A stretch of DNA of 24,431 nucleotides, taken from a virus. The notes under the pieces were generated by a model. It made no database searches, was not told the DNA's origin, and saw nothing but the letters and a program-made list of their open reading frames with translations. The position numbers were made by a program, and so were the translations under genes. Location: the IMG/VR virus record IMGVR_UViG_3300030389_001758, positions 3,270-27,700 of that record; one strand, 5' to 3'. Of this stretch, positions 14,997 to 20,710 are shown piece after piece. How positions within the stretch are numbered: the stretch's first letter is position 1; each line of letters opens with the position of its first letter.

Positions 14997-15391
14997 GAAA
15001 GTTAGGAAAAATTATAAAGCATAGGATTAAGCAAGCTGGTGGTAAAAAGAATTTTACTGGTGGTAATCTTGATAGTTTGCTTCCTACTTTAACTGGTCCA
15101 CAAAAAGAACAAGTGGCTAAGTCGATTTTAAATCATGAGAACTATTTAATTTATCGTGGTCATAAGACGGCTTGTCGTTTAACTATTCCAATTATGGATC
15201 GCAAGACGATGCAAATTGCATCTCAGGAACTAGCATCAGTTGCAAGAGAGATTAGATCGATATCCAGGAACTCAAAGCTCCCCATGTTAGAGCGTGTCAT
15301 TCAGGCACAAAATGTTTTAACAATGTGTGGATTTAAGATAAAATCAAGAAGTAACTTTGATATCCTTTATGGTGTACATGGATTGAGATAA
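14993..15391 (+). CDS. Hypothetical phage protein
   Basis: A 132-residue basic protein. The N-terminal 30 residues are Lys-rich (MRKLGKIIKHRIKQAGGKKN), with a helical body (DRKTMQIASQELASVAREIRSI, about 69-90). I recognise no catalytic motif, signal peptide or membrane segment. It is coupled by ATGA to the winged-helix gene and stands before the recombination genes, so a DNA-related role is plausible but not shown. Confidence 0.55.
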   Translation: MRKLGKIIKHRIKQAGGKKNFTGGNLDSLLPTLTGPQKEQVAKSILNHENYLIYRGHKTACRLTIPIMDRKTMQIASQELASVAREIRSISRNSKLPMLERVIQAQNVLTMCGFKIKSRSNFDILYGVHGLR

Positions 15392-15510
15392 TGAATAATA
15401 AATGCAATAAAAACAATCGTCTTAATTTAAAATTACTACATTTAGGGGGTGTTTTGTCATGCCCATCTAAGGTGAGTACACAATCAAACAATTTATTAAG
15501 GAGTATAACT
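15392..15510 (+). promoter_or_regulatory. Gap with weak promoter-like boxes
   Basis: If the membrane gene starts at 15511, this 119-bp gap is non-coding. It holds TTGTCA (15454-15459), a 17-nt spacer and TACACA (15477-15482): the first box is close to a -35 consensus, the second a poor -10. A tiny frame MPI-stop also sits here behind AGGGGG. It could drive the recombination genes separately; the support is weak. Confidence 0.25.
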
Positions 15511-15756
15511 ATGATTGTATATCAAACACTTAGAGATAATATGAAGAATAGTGTCAGGAGTTTGTCGCATAATATATATTGTGGCACACTAAATTTCCTA
15601 CGAATTCGTCATATACCTCTAGAACTTATAATAGTTTTAAAGGCATTAGGCTATCTAATGACCACAGTTCTAACTATGGTATCTATATACTACATACTAC
15701 ATATAGTATGCCTGATCAATGATCGATGTTACAACTTTTATTTTGGGGGTTTATAA
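15511..15756 (+). CDS. Small membrane protein, function unknown
   Basis: I choose ATG 15511 (81 residues) because AAGGAG (15498-15503) lies 7 nt upstream; an in-frame ATG at 15391 would add 40 poorly patterned residues but has a weaker site. Residues about 38-70 (ELIIVLKALGYLMTTVLTMV, SIYYILHIVCLI) form one long or two short membrane segments. The stop shares one base with the next start (TAATG). Its DNA carries two short palindromes. It could modify the host membrane, but no family was recognised. Confidence 0.45.
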   Translation: MIVYQTLRDNMKNSVRSLSHNIYCGTLNFLRIRHIPLELIIVLKALGYLMTTVLTMVSIYYILHIVCLINDRCYNFYFGGL

Positions 15757-16688
15757 TGGCTAAATTCTCAGATGATAGATTTGAAATTGGAGCATCAAGA
15801 GTTCCAGCTCTTGTTTTAGGTCAGACCAAATTTTCTACCAATGAACGAGAGAGACAAAAAACAATTCATGCTCAACAAGGTATACCAACTATTGAAAGTG
15901 ACTTCGGAAAAGATGCCAAGAAAAGAGGTAACTATCTTGAAGCTGGTGTAACTGAATGGGCAAGAGATGAACTTGAAGTTATGGCAGATGGTAAAGCTGA
16001 TATCAGACTAGCCAAAGTTGACCAGGGATTTCGCATGGATGAATACAAACTTTGTGCTTCACTCGATGCTATCTTACAAATTGATGGATCAATGCTGGTT
16101 CAAGACCCAAAGACTAGAGGTCAAATGGAGCTTACTGGTTTTGGTGCATTAGAAATTAAGACAAGTGTCCTGGATGATTTTCCAAGACATGATCAGATCA
16201 TACAACTTCAAACACAACTCATGTGTTCAGGTTTTAAGTGGGGTATCATTGCTGTTTTTGGCAAGTCTCAAAGATTAACTCTTACACCTTTTAAAGCTGA
16301 TAAAGAGTTATTTAAAATAATAAAAGATAAGGTCAAAGAGTTTTGGGAAAAGGTCGAGAAGGATGAGCCTTACCCACCTCTTGATAATGGTCAAAGACCT
16401 TACACCATAAACCTGGATCATCTCAAGACTAAGAATGAAGTCATTCAAATTGGCATGGATTGGATGAAGGCTAAATCTGAAGTCGAAGCTTGGTCAAAGA
16501 CAATGCAAGAATGCCAAGAAGCATTAGAGATAGTTATGCAAGAACATGACGCTGAAGTAGCTGAGATAGGTGAGTATCGTATCTTAAATAAAATTGTGAA
16601 AAGAAAAGCACAACCTGAGAAGATTGTTCAAGCTAAACCAGCCAGTTGGCATAGAAGATTTAAAATTGAAAGGAAAGAAAATGAATAG
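15756..16688 (+). CDS. YqaJ-type viral exonuclease (recombination nuclease)
   Basis: I choose ATG 15756 (310 residues), after a TGGGGGT site and in TAATG overlap with the previous gene. The core pattern of lambda-exo/YqaJ nucleases is present: RGNYLEAGV (Glu62), LCASLDAIL (Asp104), ALEIKTS (Glu133, Lys135) and HDQIIQLQTQLMCSG (146-159). It would degrade one strand of double-stranded DNA to give 3' tails for the annealing protein encoded next, with which it overlaps by 8 nt. Together they form a Red-like two-component recombination system. Confidence 0.88.
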   Translation: MAKFSDDRFEIGASRVPALVLGQTKFSTNERERQKTIHAQQGIPTIESDFGKDAKKRGNYLEAGVTEWARDELEVMADGKADIRLAKVDQGFRMDEYKLCASLDAILQIDGSMLVQDPKTRGQMELTGFGALEIKTSVLDDFPRHDQIIQLQTQLMCSGFKWGIIAVFGKSQRLTLTPFKADKELFKIIKDKVKEFWEKVEKDEPYPPLDNGQRPYTINLDHLKTKNEVIQIGMDWMKAKSEVEAWSKTMQECQEALEIVMQEHDAEVAEIGEYRILNKIVKRKAQPEKIVQAKPASWHRRFKIERKENE

Positions 16689-17574
16689 TTTACCAACACT
16701 TAATCCAACGAATATGACAGAAGCTATGGAGTTCTCCAAGTTCCTATCAATATCAAGTAATATTCCTGATCAATTTAAAGGTAAACCAAATGATATCTTG
16801 GTAGCTATACAATGGGGATATGAGATTGGACTAGCTCCAATGCAATCCCTACAGAACATTGCAGTCATCAATGGCAGACCTTCTTTATGGGGTGATGCTA
16901 TGATTGCAGTATGTAAAGCTCATCCTGATTGGGGTGGAATGAAAGAAGAGTATATCGAGGAAGAAGCTAAAGCAGTATGCACAATCAAAAGAAAAATTAG
17001 AGGGGGTGAGATTGAAGAAACCACTTCGTCTTTTTCTTATGAGGATGCTAAACGAGCTGGTCTTACTTCCAAGAGAGGACCTTGGCAACAATATCCATCT
17101 AGGATGTTACAACTAAGGGCAAGAGGTTTCGCTCTCAGGGATGCATTTCCTGATGCGATCAAGGGATTAATCACAGTTGAAGAAGCACAAGATTATCCAA
17201 CTCAAAAACAAGGCGATATAAAGGTCGCACAGAGTCCAAAAGAGGTTAATGTGATAGATGACATCAAAAATAAAGTTAAGTCTATAGAGGACTCTGAAAA
17301 AGCCATTAAATACACTATGCATTTTATTGGCAAGAAAAGTCCTATCGTTTATGCCAATGCTAACGATTTCGTAACAAAATACATGGAAGTTGTAGCTGAG
17401 ATATACAATTCAGAATTTACTGATGAAAAAAAATCTCAGTTCATGGATGAGTTAAGAACAAAGAACATGGCAACAATAAGTAGTCTTAATGAAATACTTC
17501 AATCTGAAATGGAAATACAAATGGGAGAGTTCAATGTCTCAGGTAAAAATACCAATGACCAAAAAGCAGAATAG
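16681..17574 (+). CDS. RecT-type single-strand annealing protein
   Basis: I choose ATG 16681 (297 residues), after an AAAGGAAAG site; the frame is open upstream but overlaps the exonuclease. The N-terminal half fits RecT proteins very well: DILVAIQWGYEIGLAPMQSL (39-58), QNIAVINGRPSLWGDAMIAV (59-78), an AHPDW segment, TSKRGPWQQYPSRMLQLRAR (about 123-142) and GFALRDAFPDAIKG. The C-terminus is charged and variable. It coats and anneals single strands made by the exonuclease. No single-strand-binding protein gene was recognised nearby. Confidence 0.9.
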   Translation: MNSLPTLNPTNMTEAMEFSKFLSISSNIPDQFKGKPNDILVAIQWGYEIGLAPMQSLQNIAVINGRPSLWGDAMIAVCKAHPDWGGMKEEYIEEEAKAVCTIKRKIRGGEIEETTSSFSYEDAKRAGLTSKRGPWQQYPSRMLQLRARGFALRDAFPDAIKGLITVEEAQDYPTQKQGDIKVAQSPKEVNVIDDIKNKVKSIEDSEKAIKYTMHFIGKKSPIVYANANDFVTKYMEVVAEIYNSEFTDEKKSQFMDELRTKNMATISSLNEILQSEMEIQMGEFNVSGKNTNDQKAE

Positions 17575-17776
17575 TATTTATAACTTTATTAAGACATACA
17601 AAAACACTCATGATGTTTGTCCAACATACCAAGAGATTGCAGATCACTTTGGTCTTAAATCCAGGTCAACAATCCATAACCACATTCATAAGATTGAAAG
17701 AAGGGGATGGATCAAAAGAATACCTGGAGCAGAAAGAGCTATAGCTCTAAGTGATAGCTTGCATTCTTCTAACTAA
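17534..17776 (+). CDS. LexA-like DNA-binding domain protein without protease
   Basis: I choose ATG 17534 (80 residues) with GGGAGAG upstream; it lies within the annealase 3' end (41-nt overlap). It matches the N-terminal domain of LexA: MTKKQNSIYNFIKTYKNTH, then CPTYQEIADHFGLKSRSTIH (29-48), HIHKIERRGWIKR and PGAERAIAL. The C-terminal S24 self-cleaving domain is absent; only a 10-residue tail follows. It may bind host SOS boxes or phage sites without responding to RecA. It overlaps the opposing lysozyme gene by 30 nt. Confidence 0.8.
   Translation: MSQVKIPMTKKQNSIYNFIKTYKNTHDVCPTYQEIADHFGLKSRSTIHNHIHKIERRGWIKRIPGAERAIALSDSLHSSN
17735..17748. repeat. 14-bp perfect palindrome at convergent gene ends
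   Basis: AGAGCTATAGCTCT reads the same on both strands. It lies where the rightward and leftward operons meet, across the lysozyme stop codon and within the coding end of the LexA-like gene. It has no loop and no U-run, so it is a poor terminator. Confidence 0.5.
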
Positions 17777-18190
17777 TCTATCGGCTCTCGTTATTACTTG
17801 TTTGTACCAGCGAGAGTCCATCATCTGATTACCAGCTTCAATCCAATCACGACCATCAACTGCTTGTTTCATTTTGTGAAACCTGGACAACCTGGGTCTA
17901 CCCATATTGAACATCATATTAGCTATGATCTGTTGTGCTTCTTCTGGAAGATCATCGAAGTCATTGTAGAGTAAACGACATTCGCCAAGAGTTACTTGTA
18001 CATCCTGGTCAAATAATTCATTTACTCTTTCATCATCGATATGTGTGCCAACTTCCAACCCATGTTCAGGATCATCTTCTGTAATCAAATGACCTATGCC
18101 ACAAGTAGGTAAACCTAAATGATCTAAATAGATTTCATTCTTGACACCTTCATCAACCTTCAAAGTCTCTCGAAGCTGATCAATATCCAC
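17747..18190 (-). CDS. Endolysin, T4-type lysozyme
   Basis: A 147-residue muramidase of the T4 lysozyme family (164 residues in T4). The catalytic triad fits exactly: Glu14 in DEGVK, Asp23 in YLDHLG and Thr29 in LPTCGIGHL, with the same 9- and 6-residue spacings as E11-D20-T26 of T4. NMMFNMG is near 91-97. There is no signal peptide, so it needs a holin to reach the peptidoglycan. The start is GTG 18190, sharing one base with the upstream TAG; no strong Shine-Dalgarno site was seen, so coupling is likely. Confidence 0.9.
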   Translation of the reverse strand: MDIDQLRETLKVDEGVKNEIYLDHLGLPTCGIGHLITEDDPEHGLEVGTHIDDERVNELFDQDVQVTLGECRLLYNDFDDLPEEAQQIIANMMFNMGRPRLSRFHKMKQAVDGRDWIEAGNQMMDSRWYKQVITRADRLVRRMQAIT

Positions 18191-18327
18191 TATGCCATCG
18201 CTTTCTTTTTTTTCTTCTTGAACATTCTAAGCTTGGCAAAATCAGATGCTTCCATCTTCTTTTTATTGCCTGACATTTTGGCTATCTTTTTTTGTTTTGG
18301 AGAATAACTCCCATAGTTACCTGGCAT
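18190..18327 (-). CDS. Very basic small protein next to lysozyme
   Basis: A 45-residue frame from ATG 18327 to TAG. The start MPGNYGSYSPKQKK is followed by Lys-rich sequence and ends MFKKKKKKAMA. It is joined to the lysozyme start by TAGTG and follows the split gene by 4 nt, filling the space exactly. Short Lys-rich proteins like this are common in the lysis regions of marine podoviruses; the role is unknown. No membrane segment is visible. Confidence 0.6.
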   Translation of the reverse strand: MPGNYGSYSPKQKKIAKMSGNKKKMEASDFAKLRMFKKKKKKAMA

Positions 18328-18331
18328 AATT

Positions 18332-18487
18332 TTATCCTTTCTTTAATAAATCTTTATCTGCCTTTCTTGCTCCACCTTTACCTGAAACAAAACTTTTCAC
18401 ACGACCCATTGCCCAAGCATGAGCTGATGTTTTGGGTCTACTACCTGACGAATAATATGCACCTAGAATACCCCCCAAGGGGGTCAC
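18332..18487 (-). CDS. Small conserved gene, second part after hairpin segment
   Basis: A 51-residue frame from GTG 18487 to TAA. After a short lead encoded by the hairpin (MTPLGGIL) comes GAYYSSGSRPKTSAHAWAMG, then RVKSFVSGKGGARKADKDLL. That order resembles a family of small phage proteins with a GAY..SGSRP....W...RV.SF pattern (from memory). The GTG overlaps the upstream stop (GTGA), and GGAGGGG ends about 4 nt before it, so re-initiation is possible. Joined through CTG/CTA, both parts give a plausible 69-residue protein. Confidence 0.55.
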   Translation of the reverse strand: MTPLGGILGAYYSSGSRPKTSAHAWAMGRVKSFVSGKGGARKADKDLLKKG

Positions 18488-18494
18488 AGACCCC
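18467..18494 (-). promoter_or_regulatory. Alternative hairpins and 20-nt coding gap
   Basis: On the minus strand GGGGTC-TGT-GACCCC (18494-18480) forms a 6-bp stem that hides the ribosome site GGAGGGG and the GTG start. The overlapping CCCCC-TT-GGGGG (18483-18472) forms a second stem that excludes the first. The 20 nt from 18486 to 18467 begin with TGA and lie between CTG (18489-18487) and CTA (18466-18464). The GC content is far above that of its surroundings. Confidence 0.6.
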
Positions 18495-18564
18495 TCCGAT
18501 AAACTTTATTTAATGTAGCTTCACTAAATCGTGAAGCACCTGGAACACTACTAAATTTAGCCAT
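18484..18564 (-). CDS. Small conserved gene, first part before hairpin segment
   Basis: Reading from ATG 18564 gives 26 residues, ending NKVYRRGL and then TGA (18486-18484). The ATG shares a base with the upstream TAA (TAATG), as at many junctions here. The sequence stops in the middle of what looks like a conserved motif (VYRRG-x-GAY..SGSRP), whose second half is encoded 20 nt downstream in another frame. Either this is the first part of a bypassed or broken gene, or a leader peptide that couples translation to the second part. See the finding on 18332-18564. Confidence 0.55.
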   Translation of the reverse strand: MAKFSSVPGASRFSEATLNKVYRRGL

Positions 18565-18773
18565 TATCCTTTACTCCTTTGCTTGCTAATTCTATCCATC
18601 ATTGCTGGTGTAAGCTTTCCTTCTTTATATAACCTGGCAGTTCTTTTTATTTCTGCTTCTCTAGCTGAAGGGTTCTTTGCACCAGCTACATATTTTATTG
18701 GTACTCCTTTTTTAGTCTTAGGAACTTTAGCAAATTTTCTCTTAAAATTTTTTTTGGGATATGGTTTTTTCAT
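18564..18773 (-). CDS. Small basic conserved phage protein
   Basis: A 69-residue protein with a Lys/Arg-rich N-terminus (MKKPYPKKNFKRKFAK), then VPIKYVAGAKNPSAREAEIK (24-43) and a short helix pair RTARLYKEGKLTPAMMDRIS. I recall similar KYVAGAKNPSARE-type proteins in many marine phages; no function is established that I know of. It overlaps the holin by 4 nt and is joined to the split gene by TAATG. Confidence 0.6.
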   Translation of the reverse strand: MKKPYPKKNFKRKFAKVPKTKKGVPIKYVAGAKNPSAREAEIKRTARLYKEGKLTPAMMDRISKQRSKG

Positions 18774-19165
18774 TTAGTCAAACCTTTCTGCTTCTCATAG
18801 GTTCTAAGTGAACCGATACCAAGCATGCCACCAAGAACAGTCAAAAGTGTACCCATATCAAAACTTGGTAGTTCAGGTATTGTTACACCAGCCATAGCAC
18901 AACCAAATATTATAAGGTCTTTAAGGATAAAGTGGTATAGGAAAGCAATCGCACATGTCCAGCCAACTGCTGGTCTCCAGCCACCCTTGAATAAAGAACC
19001 TGATTGTGCTTCAGCTTTATTAAGTTCTATCTGAGCAAGGGCAAGTTGTTGAGCATGTTTCTCAGCCATCGTACTTAACTCAAAGGCGATCTTCTGCTTA
19101 GTATCTTTGTCTTCTATAAATTTTCCAAGTAGCTTAGTTGCTGGACCTATCAATGCTTGAATCAT
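18770..19165 (-). CDS. 3TM-type holin
   Basis: A 131-residue protein. An N-terminal hydrophobic/amphipathic segment (IQALIGPATKLLGKFI) is followed by a charged helix (18-52), then KGGWRPAVGWTCAIAFLYHF (60-79), ILKDLIIFGCAMAGV and LLTVLGGMLGIGSLRTYEK (106-124). The GGWRP..GW and GIGSLRTYEK motifs are typical of the three-TM phage holin family. It would make the membrane lesion that releases the lysozyme encoded three to four genes downstream. Start ATG 19165. Confidence 0.85.
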   Translation of the reverse strand: MIQALIGPATKLLGKFIEDKDTKQKIAFELSTMAEKHAQQLALAQIELNKAEAQSGSLFKGGWRPAVGWTCAIAFLYHFILKDLIIFGCAMAGVTIPELPSFDMGTLLTVLGGMLGIGSLRTYEKQKGLTK

Positions 19166-19326
19166 TTTCCTACCTTCTTTTGTGCTTCTTTGTGCGCATC
19201 TGTAAATGACATTCCTTGAAGCATCTTAGTTCTCATGAACTTCATATGCTTAGATGAATGATGCTTTGAATGCTTCTTCATTGTAGTTTCTTGTCTCTTA
19301 CTAAGACTTTTCTTTTTGTGTTCCAC
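19162..19326 (-). CDS. Small His/Lys-rich protein before holin
   Basis: I choose GTG 19326 (54 residues) because GGAGGT lies 5 nt upstream; a longer frame from 19365 and a shorter one from ATG 19281 are possible. The core MKKHSKHHSSKHMKFMRTKM is followed by LQGMSFTDAHKEAQKKVGK. Short His/Lys-rich proteins ending in SFT.AHK.A.KKVGK recur in marine phage lysis regions; their role is unknown. It overlaps the upstream gene's 3' end by 26 nt and the holin by 4 nt. Confidence 0.6.
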   Translation of the reverse strand: MEHKKKSLSKRQETTMKKHSKHHSSKHMKFMRTKMLQGMSFTDAHKEAQKKVGK

Positions 19327-19534
19327 TTGACACCTCCTTATGTTCGTGACCCATCCATATTCCAAACACTCCAGTCATAACTCCCATGACTACAGATACG
19401 AAAGCTGATTGAGAAGCAGTTGGTTCTTCCAATGCCATAAACCATTCTGCGCATCTCCAGGACATAGCTGTCGATAACAGCATCATGAACCTGGGTAATA
19501 TCTTCCACTTCAAAAATCTTTCTACAGTAATCAA
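19301..19534 (-). CDS. Small membrane protein of the lysis block (TTG start)
   Basis: A 77-residue protein with a hydrophobic segment at about 13-34 (PRFMMLLSTAMSWRCAEWFM) and another at 43-62 (SAFVSVVMGVMTGVFGIWMG), then GHEHKE. The W...EWFMAL and TGVFGIWMGHE motifs recur in small membrane proteins of marine phages. It may be a holin partner or antiholin. The start is TTG 19534, overlapping the upstream TGA (TTGA), with GAGG 5 nt before; the same 16-bp context occurs at 20169. Confidence 0.65.
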   Translation of the reverse strand: MITVERFLKWKILPRFMMLLSTAMSWRCAEWFMALEEPTASQSAFVSVVMGVMTGVFGIWMGHEHKEVSSGTQKEKS

Positions 19535-19544
19535 TACAACCTCA
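19529..19544 (-). repeat. 16-bp repeat over a TTG start, copy 1
   Basis: The minus-strand TGAGGTTGTATTGATT contains a GAGG ribosome site and a TTG start codon for the small membrane protein at 19534. An exact copy, with the same role, is at 20169-20184, 640 bp away. Confidence 0.6.
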
Positions 19545-19725
19545 TACCTTTATTTACTTTGACCAGCTTTATGTAGCAGTCATACTTTTTACGTTCTGTT
19601 CCAATTTGAATCTCTTGATTATCTAAAAACTTCTTGAAGTAGTCTGCATTCTTTATGTTGCTGAAGTGCAAAATTCCTGATGGCTGTCCAGCCAGGTAGC
19701 ATAGCAAAACGAAGGCTGGTTTCAT
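19531..19725 (-). CDS. Small protein with signal-like N-terminus
   Basis: A 64-residue protein. MKPAFVLLCYLAG (1-13) is hydrophobic after one Lys and looks like a signal or lipoprotein-type peptide with a Cys at 9, but no clear lipobox follows. The rest (YFKKFLDNQEIQIGTERKKY) is charged. An outer spanin or other envelope protein is possible from its place in the lysis block; the evidence is thin. It overlaps both neighbours by 4 nt. Confidence 0.5.
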   Translation of the reverse strand: MKPAFVLLCYLAGQPSGILHFSNIKNADYFKKFLDNQEIQIGTERKKYDCYIKLVKVNKGMRLY

Positions 19726-20174
19726 AAGTCACCTTTTAAATATAAAGCATAATAATATATACCAACAAAACCTAACAATGCCACAACGATTGCAACTGTT
19801 GTTTTTACAAATATATCTCTTTGCCTGGCTCTCTCTTCTAATGCCTTTTTATGTTCAGCTCTAGCTTGAGCAATCGTAGCTTGTAATCTTTCCCATTGCC
19901 CAGGCGATCCATACAATCTAAATATTGATCTTAATTCTTCCTTCAATCTTTTTTGTTCTTCTTCCTTAAAATGTTTATCGATAGCATCATCCATGACACC
20001 ACCGAATATACTTTTCTTTTTTCTCTCTTTACCAAAACCTAGTTCAGCTTCTCCCTTGGCATATTGCATAACAGCATTTTGCGCTGAGCTTAAATCACGA
20101 CCCATCTCTACACATTTTTTTATTGTTTTATGTGCTGATACTATTAATCCAAATGCACTTACTGGATCAATCAA
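19722..20174 (-). CDS. Coiled-coil protein with C-terminal membrane anchor
   Basis: A 150-residue protein: an N-terminal helical region (MIDPVSAFGLIVSAHKTIKK), a basic middle (GKERKKKSIFGGVMDD), a long charged helix (about 70-125, EEEQKRLKEELRSIFRLYG) and a C-terminal membrane segment (KTTVAIVVALLGFVGIYYYA, about 124-143). Proteins of this design are common in marine phages; an inner-membrane spanin-like role is possible but unproven. The start is TTG 20174, 7 nt after the upstream stop, with GAGG before it. Confidence 0.6.
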   Translation of the reverse strand: MIDPVSAFGLIVSAHKTIKKCVEMGRDLSSAQNAVMQYAKGEAELGFGKERKKKSIFGGVMDDAIDKHFKEEEQKRLKEELRSIFRLYGSPGQWERLQATIAQARAEHKKALEERARQRDIFVKTTVAIVVALLGFVGIYYYALYLKGDL

Positions 20175-20184
20175 TACAACCTCA
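20169..20184 (-). repeat. 16-bp repeat over a TTG start, copy 2
   Basis: Exact copy of the sequence at 19529-19544. Here TGAGG includes the stop codon of the XhlA-like gene, and TTG starts the coiled-coil membrane protein. Confidence 0.6.
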
Positions 20185-20337
20185 CATAAACATCTGTGTT
20201 ACAAGAAGCATAATGATAGAACCCATACCAGCAAACAGCCAACTCTCAATCCTTCTCAGAGAAGTTTTAAGTTCTTGGACAATCTCTTTAAGATTATCTA
20301 TCTCAGCTTTTAGACTTGTCATCGTTGGCTTGCTCAT
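20182..20337 (-). CDS. XhlA-like small coiled-coil membrane protein
   Basis: A 51-residue frame from ATG 20337 to TGA. Residues 8-32 form a coiled coil with heptad Leu/Ile (SLKAEIDNLKEIVQELKTSL), followed by RRIESWLFAGMGSIIMLLVT, a C-terminal membrane segment. This helix-plus-anchor design resembles haemolysin XhlA, a lysis helper of phage PBSX. It overlaps the gene before by 35 nt and feeds into the 16-bp TTG start context. Too short for ordinary gene calling, but its pattern is distinctive. Confidence 0.65.
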   Translation of the reverse strand: MSKPTMTSLKAEIDNLKEIVQELKTSLRRIESWLFAGMGSIIMLLVTQMFM

Positions 20338-20431
20338 CTTTCACTTTCTTAGGTCTGCCCTTCTTAACTTCAGGCGCTTCTTCTTTTGGCTTTGGTTTTA
20401 AATGTGGATTTAAATCATATATATGTGGCAT
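20303..20431 (-). CDS. Small Pro/Lys-rich protein with AT-hook-like motif
   Basis: A 42-residue frame from ATG 20431 with GGAG 6 nt upstream. MPHIYDLNPHLKPKPKEEAP is followed by KKGRPKK, which resembles an AT-hook (GRP flanked by Lys), and a charged tail. It starts 4 nt after the chaperone stop and overlaps the XhlA-like gene. The clear ribosome site and close packing support translation; DNA binding is only suggested by the GRP core. Confidence 0.55.
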   Translation of the reverse strand: MPHIYDLNPHLKPKPKEEAPEVKKGRPKKVKDEQANDDKSKS

Positions 20432-20434
20432 ACT

Positions 20435-20710
20435 TTACTCCGATGGTTTCTCAGGAAACTTAAAATCTTTATCATTCATGCTTTTGAATGTTTTAGTAAT
20501 GTCTCTTAAATCTTGTCTGTATTTTTTCCAAGCATCTGACATTGTAACATCTGATAAAGCAAGATAATCTGTTTCTTGTAGCAAAATATTTCTTTCTCTT
20601 CTTAATGCTTCTAATCTCCAAGAAGCCGTTGGTGATTGTCTTTCTTTTAGTTTATCAGCTTCTTCTTTTGATAAATCTTGTAAACCCTTACCTTCAATAA
20701 AAATTTTCAT
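20435..20710 (-). CDS. Tail fibre assembly chaperone, copy 1
   Basis: A 91-residue protein. The C-terminal half (LRRERNILLQETDYLALSD, then WKKYRQDLRDITKTFKSMND, FKFPEKP) fits the phage tail-assembly chaperone pattern R..RN.LL..TD......W..YRQ.LRDIT....FP..P. It is likely to help fold or trimerise the fibre encoded just upstream (4-nt overlap). A second copy at 22608-22811 shares nearly all of the last 30 residues, so the cassette has been duplicated. It has a longer N-terminal part than copy 2. Confidence 0.75.
   Translation of the reverse strand: MKIFIEGKGLQDLSKEEADKLKERQSPTASWRLEALRRERNILLQETDYLALSDVTMSDAWKKYRQDLRDITKTFKSMNDKDFKFPEKPSE
20511..20530 (-). repeat. 20-bp direct repeat in chaperone gene, copy 1
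   Basis: An exact 20-bp match, in the same orientation, to 22684-22703. It lies in the part of the two chaperone genes that encodes WKKYRQ.LRD. Flanking bases differ at third codon positions, as expected for diverged paralogues. Confidence 0.7.

Noticed and set aside
18484-18500. Programmed -1 frameshift at the split small gene.
   Set aside because: No X XXY YYZ slippery heptamer is present in the right phase; CGG AGG GGT CTG is not slippery by known rules. Bypass, re-initiation, insertion or read error fit better.
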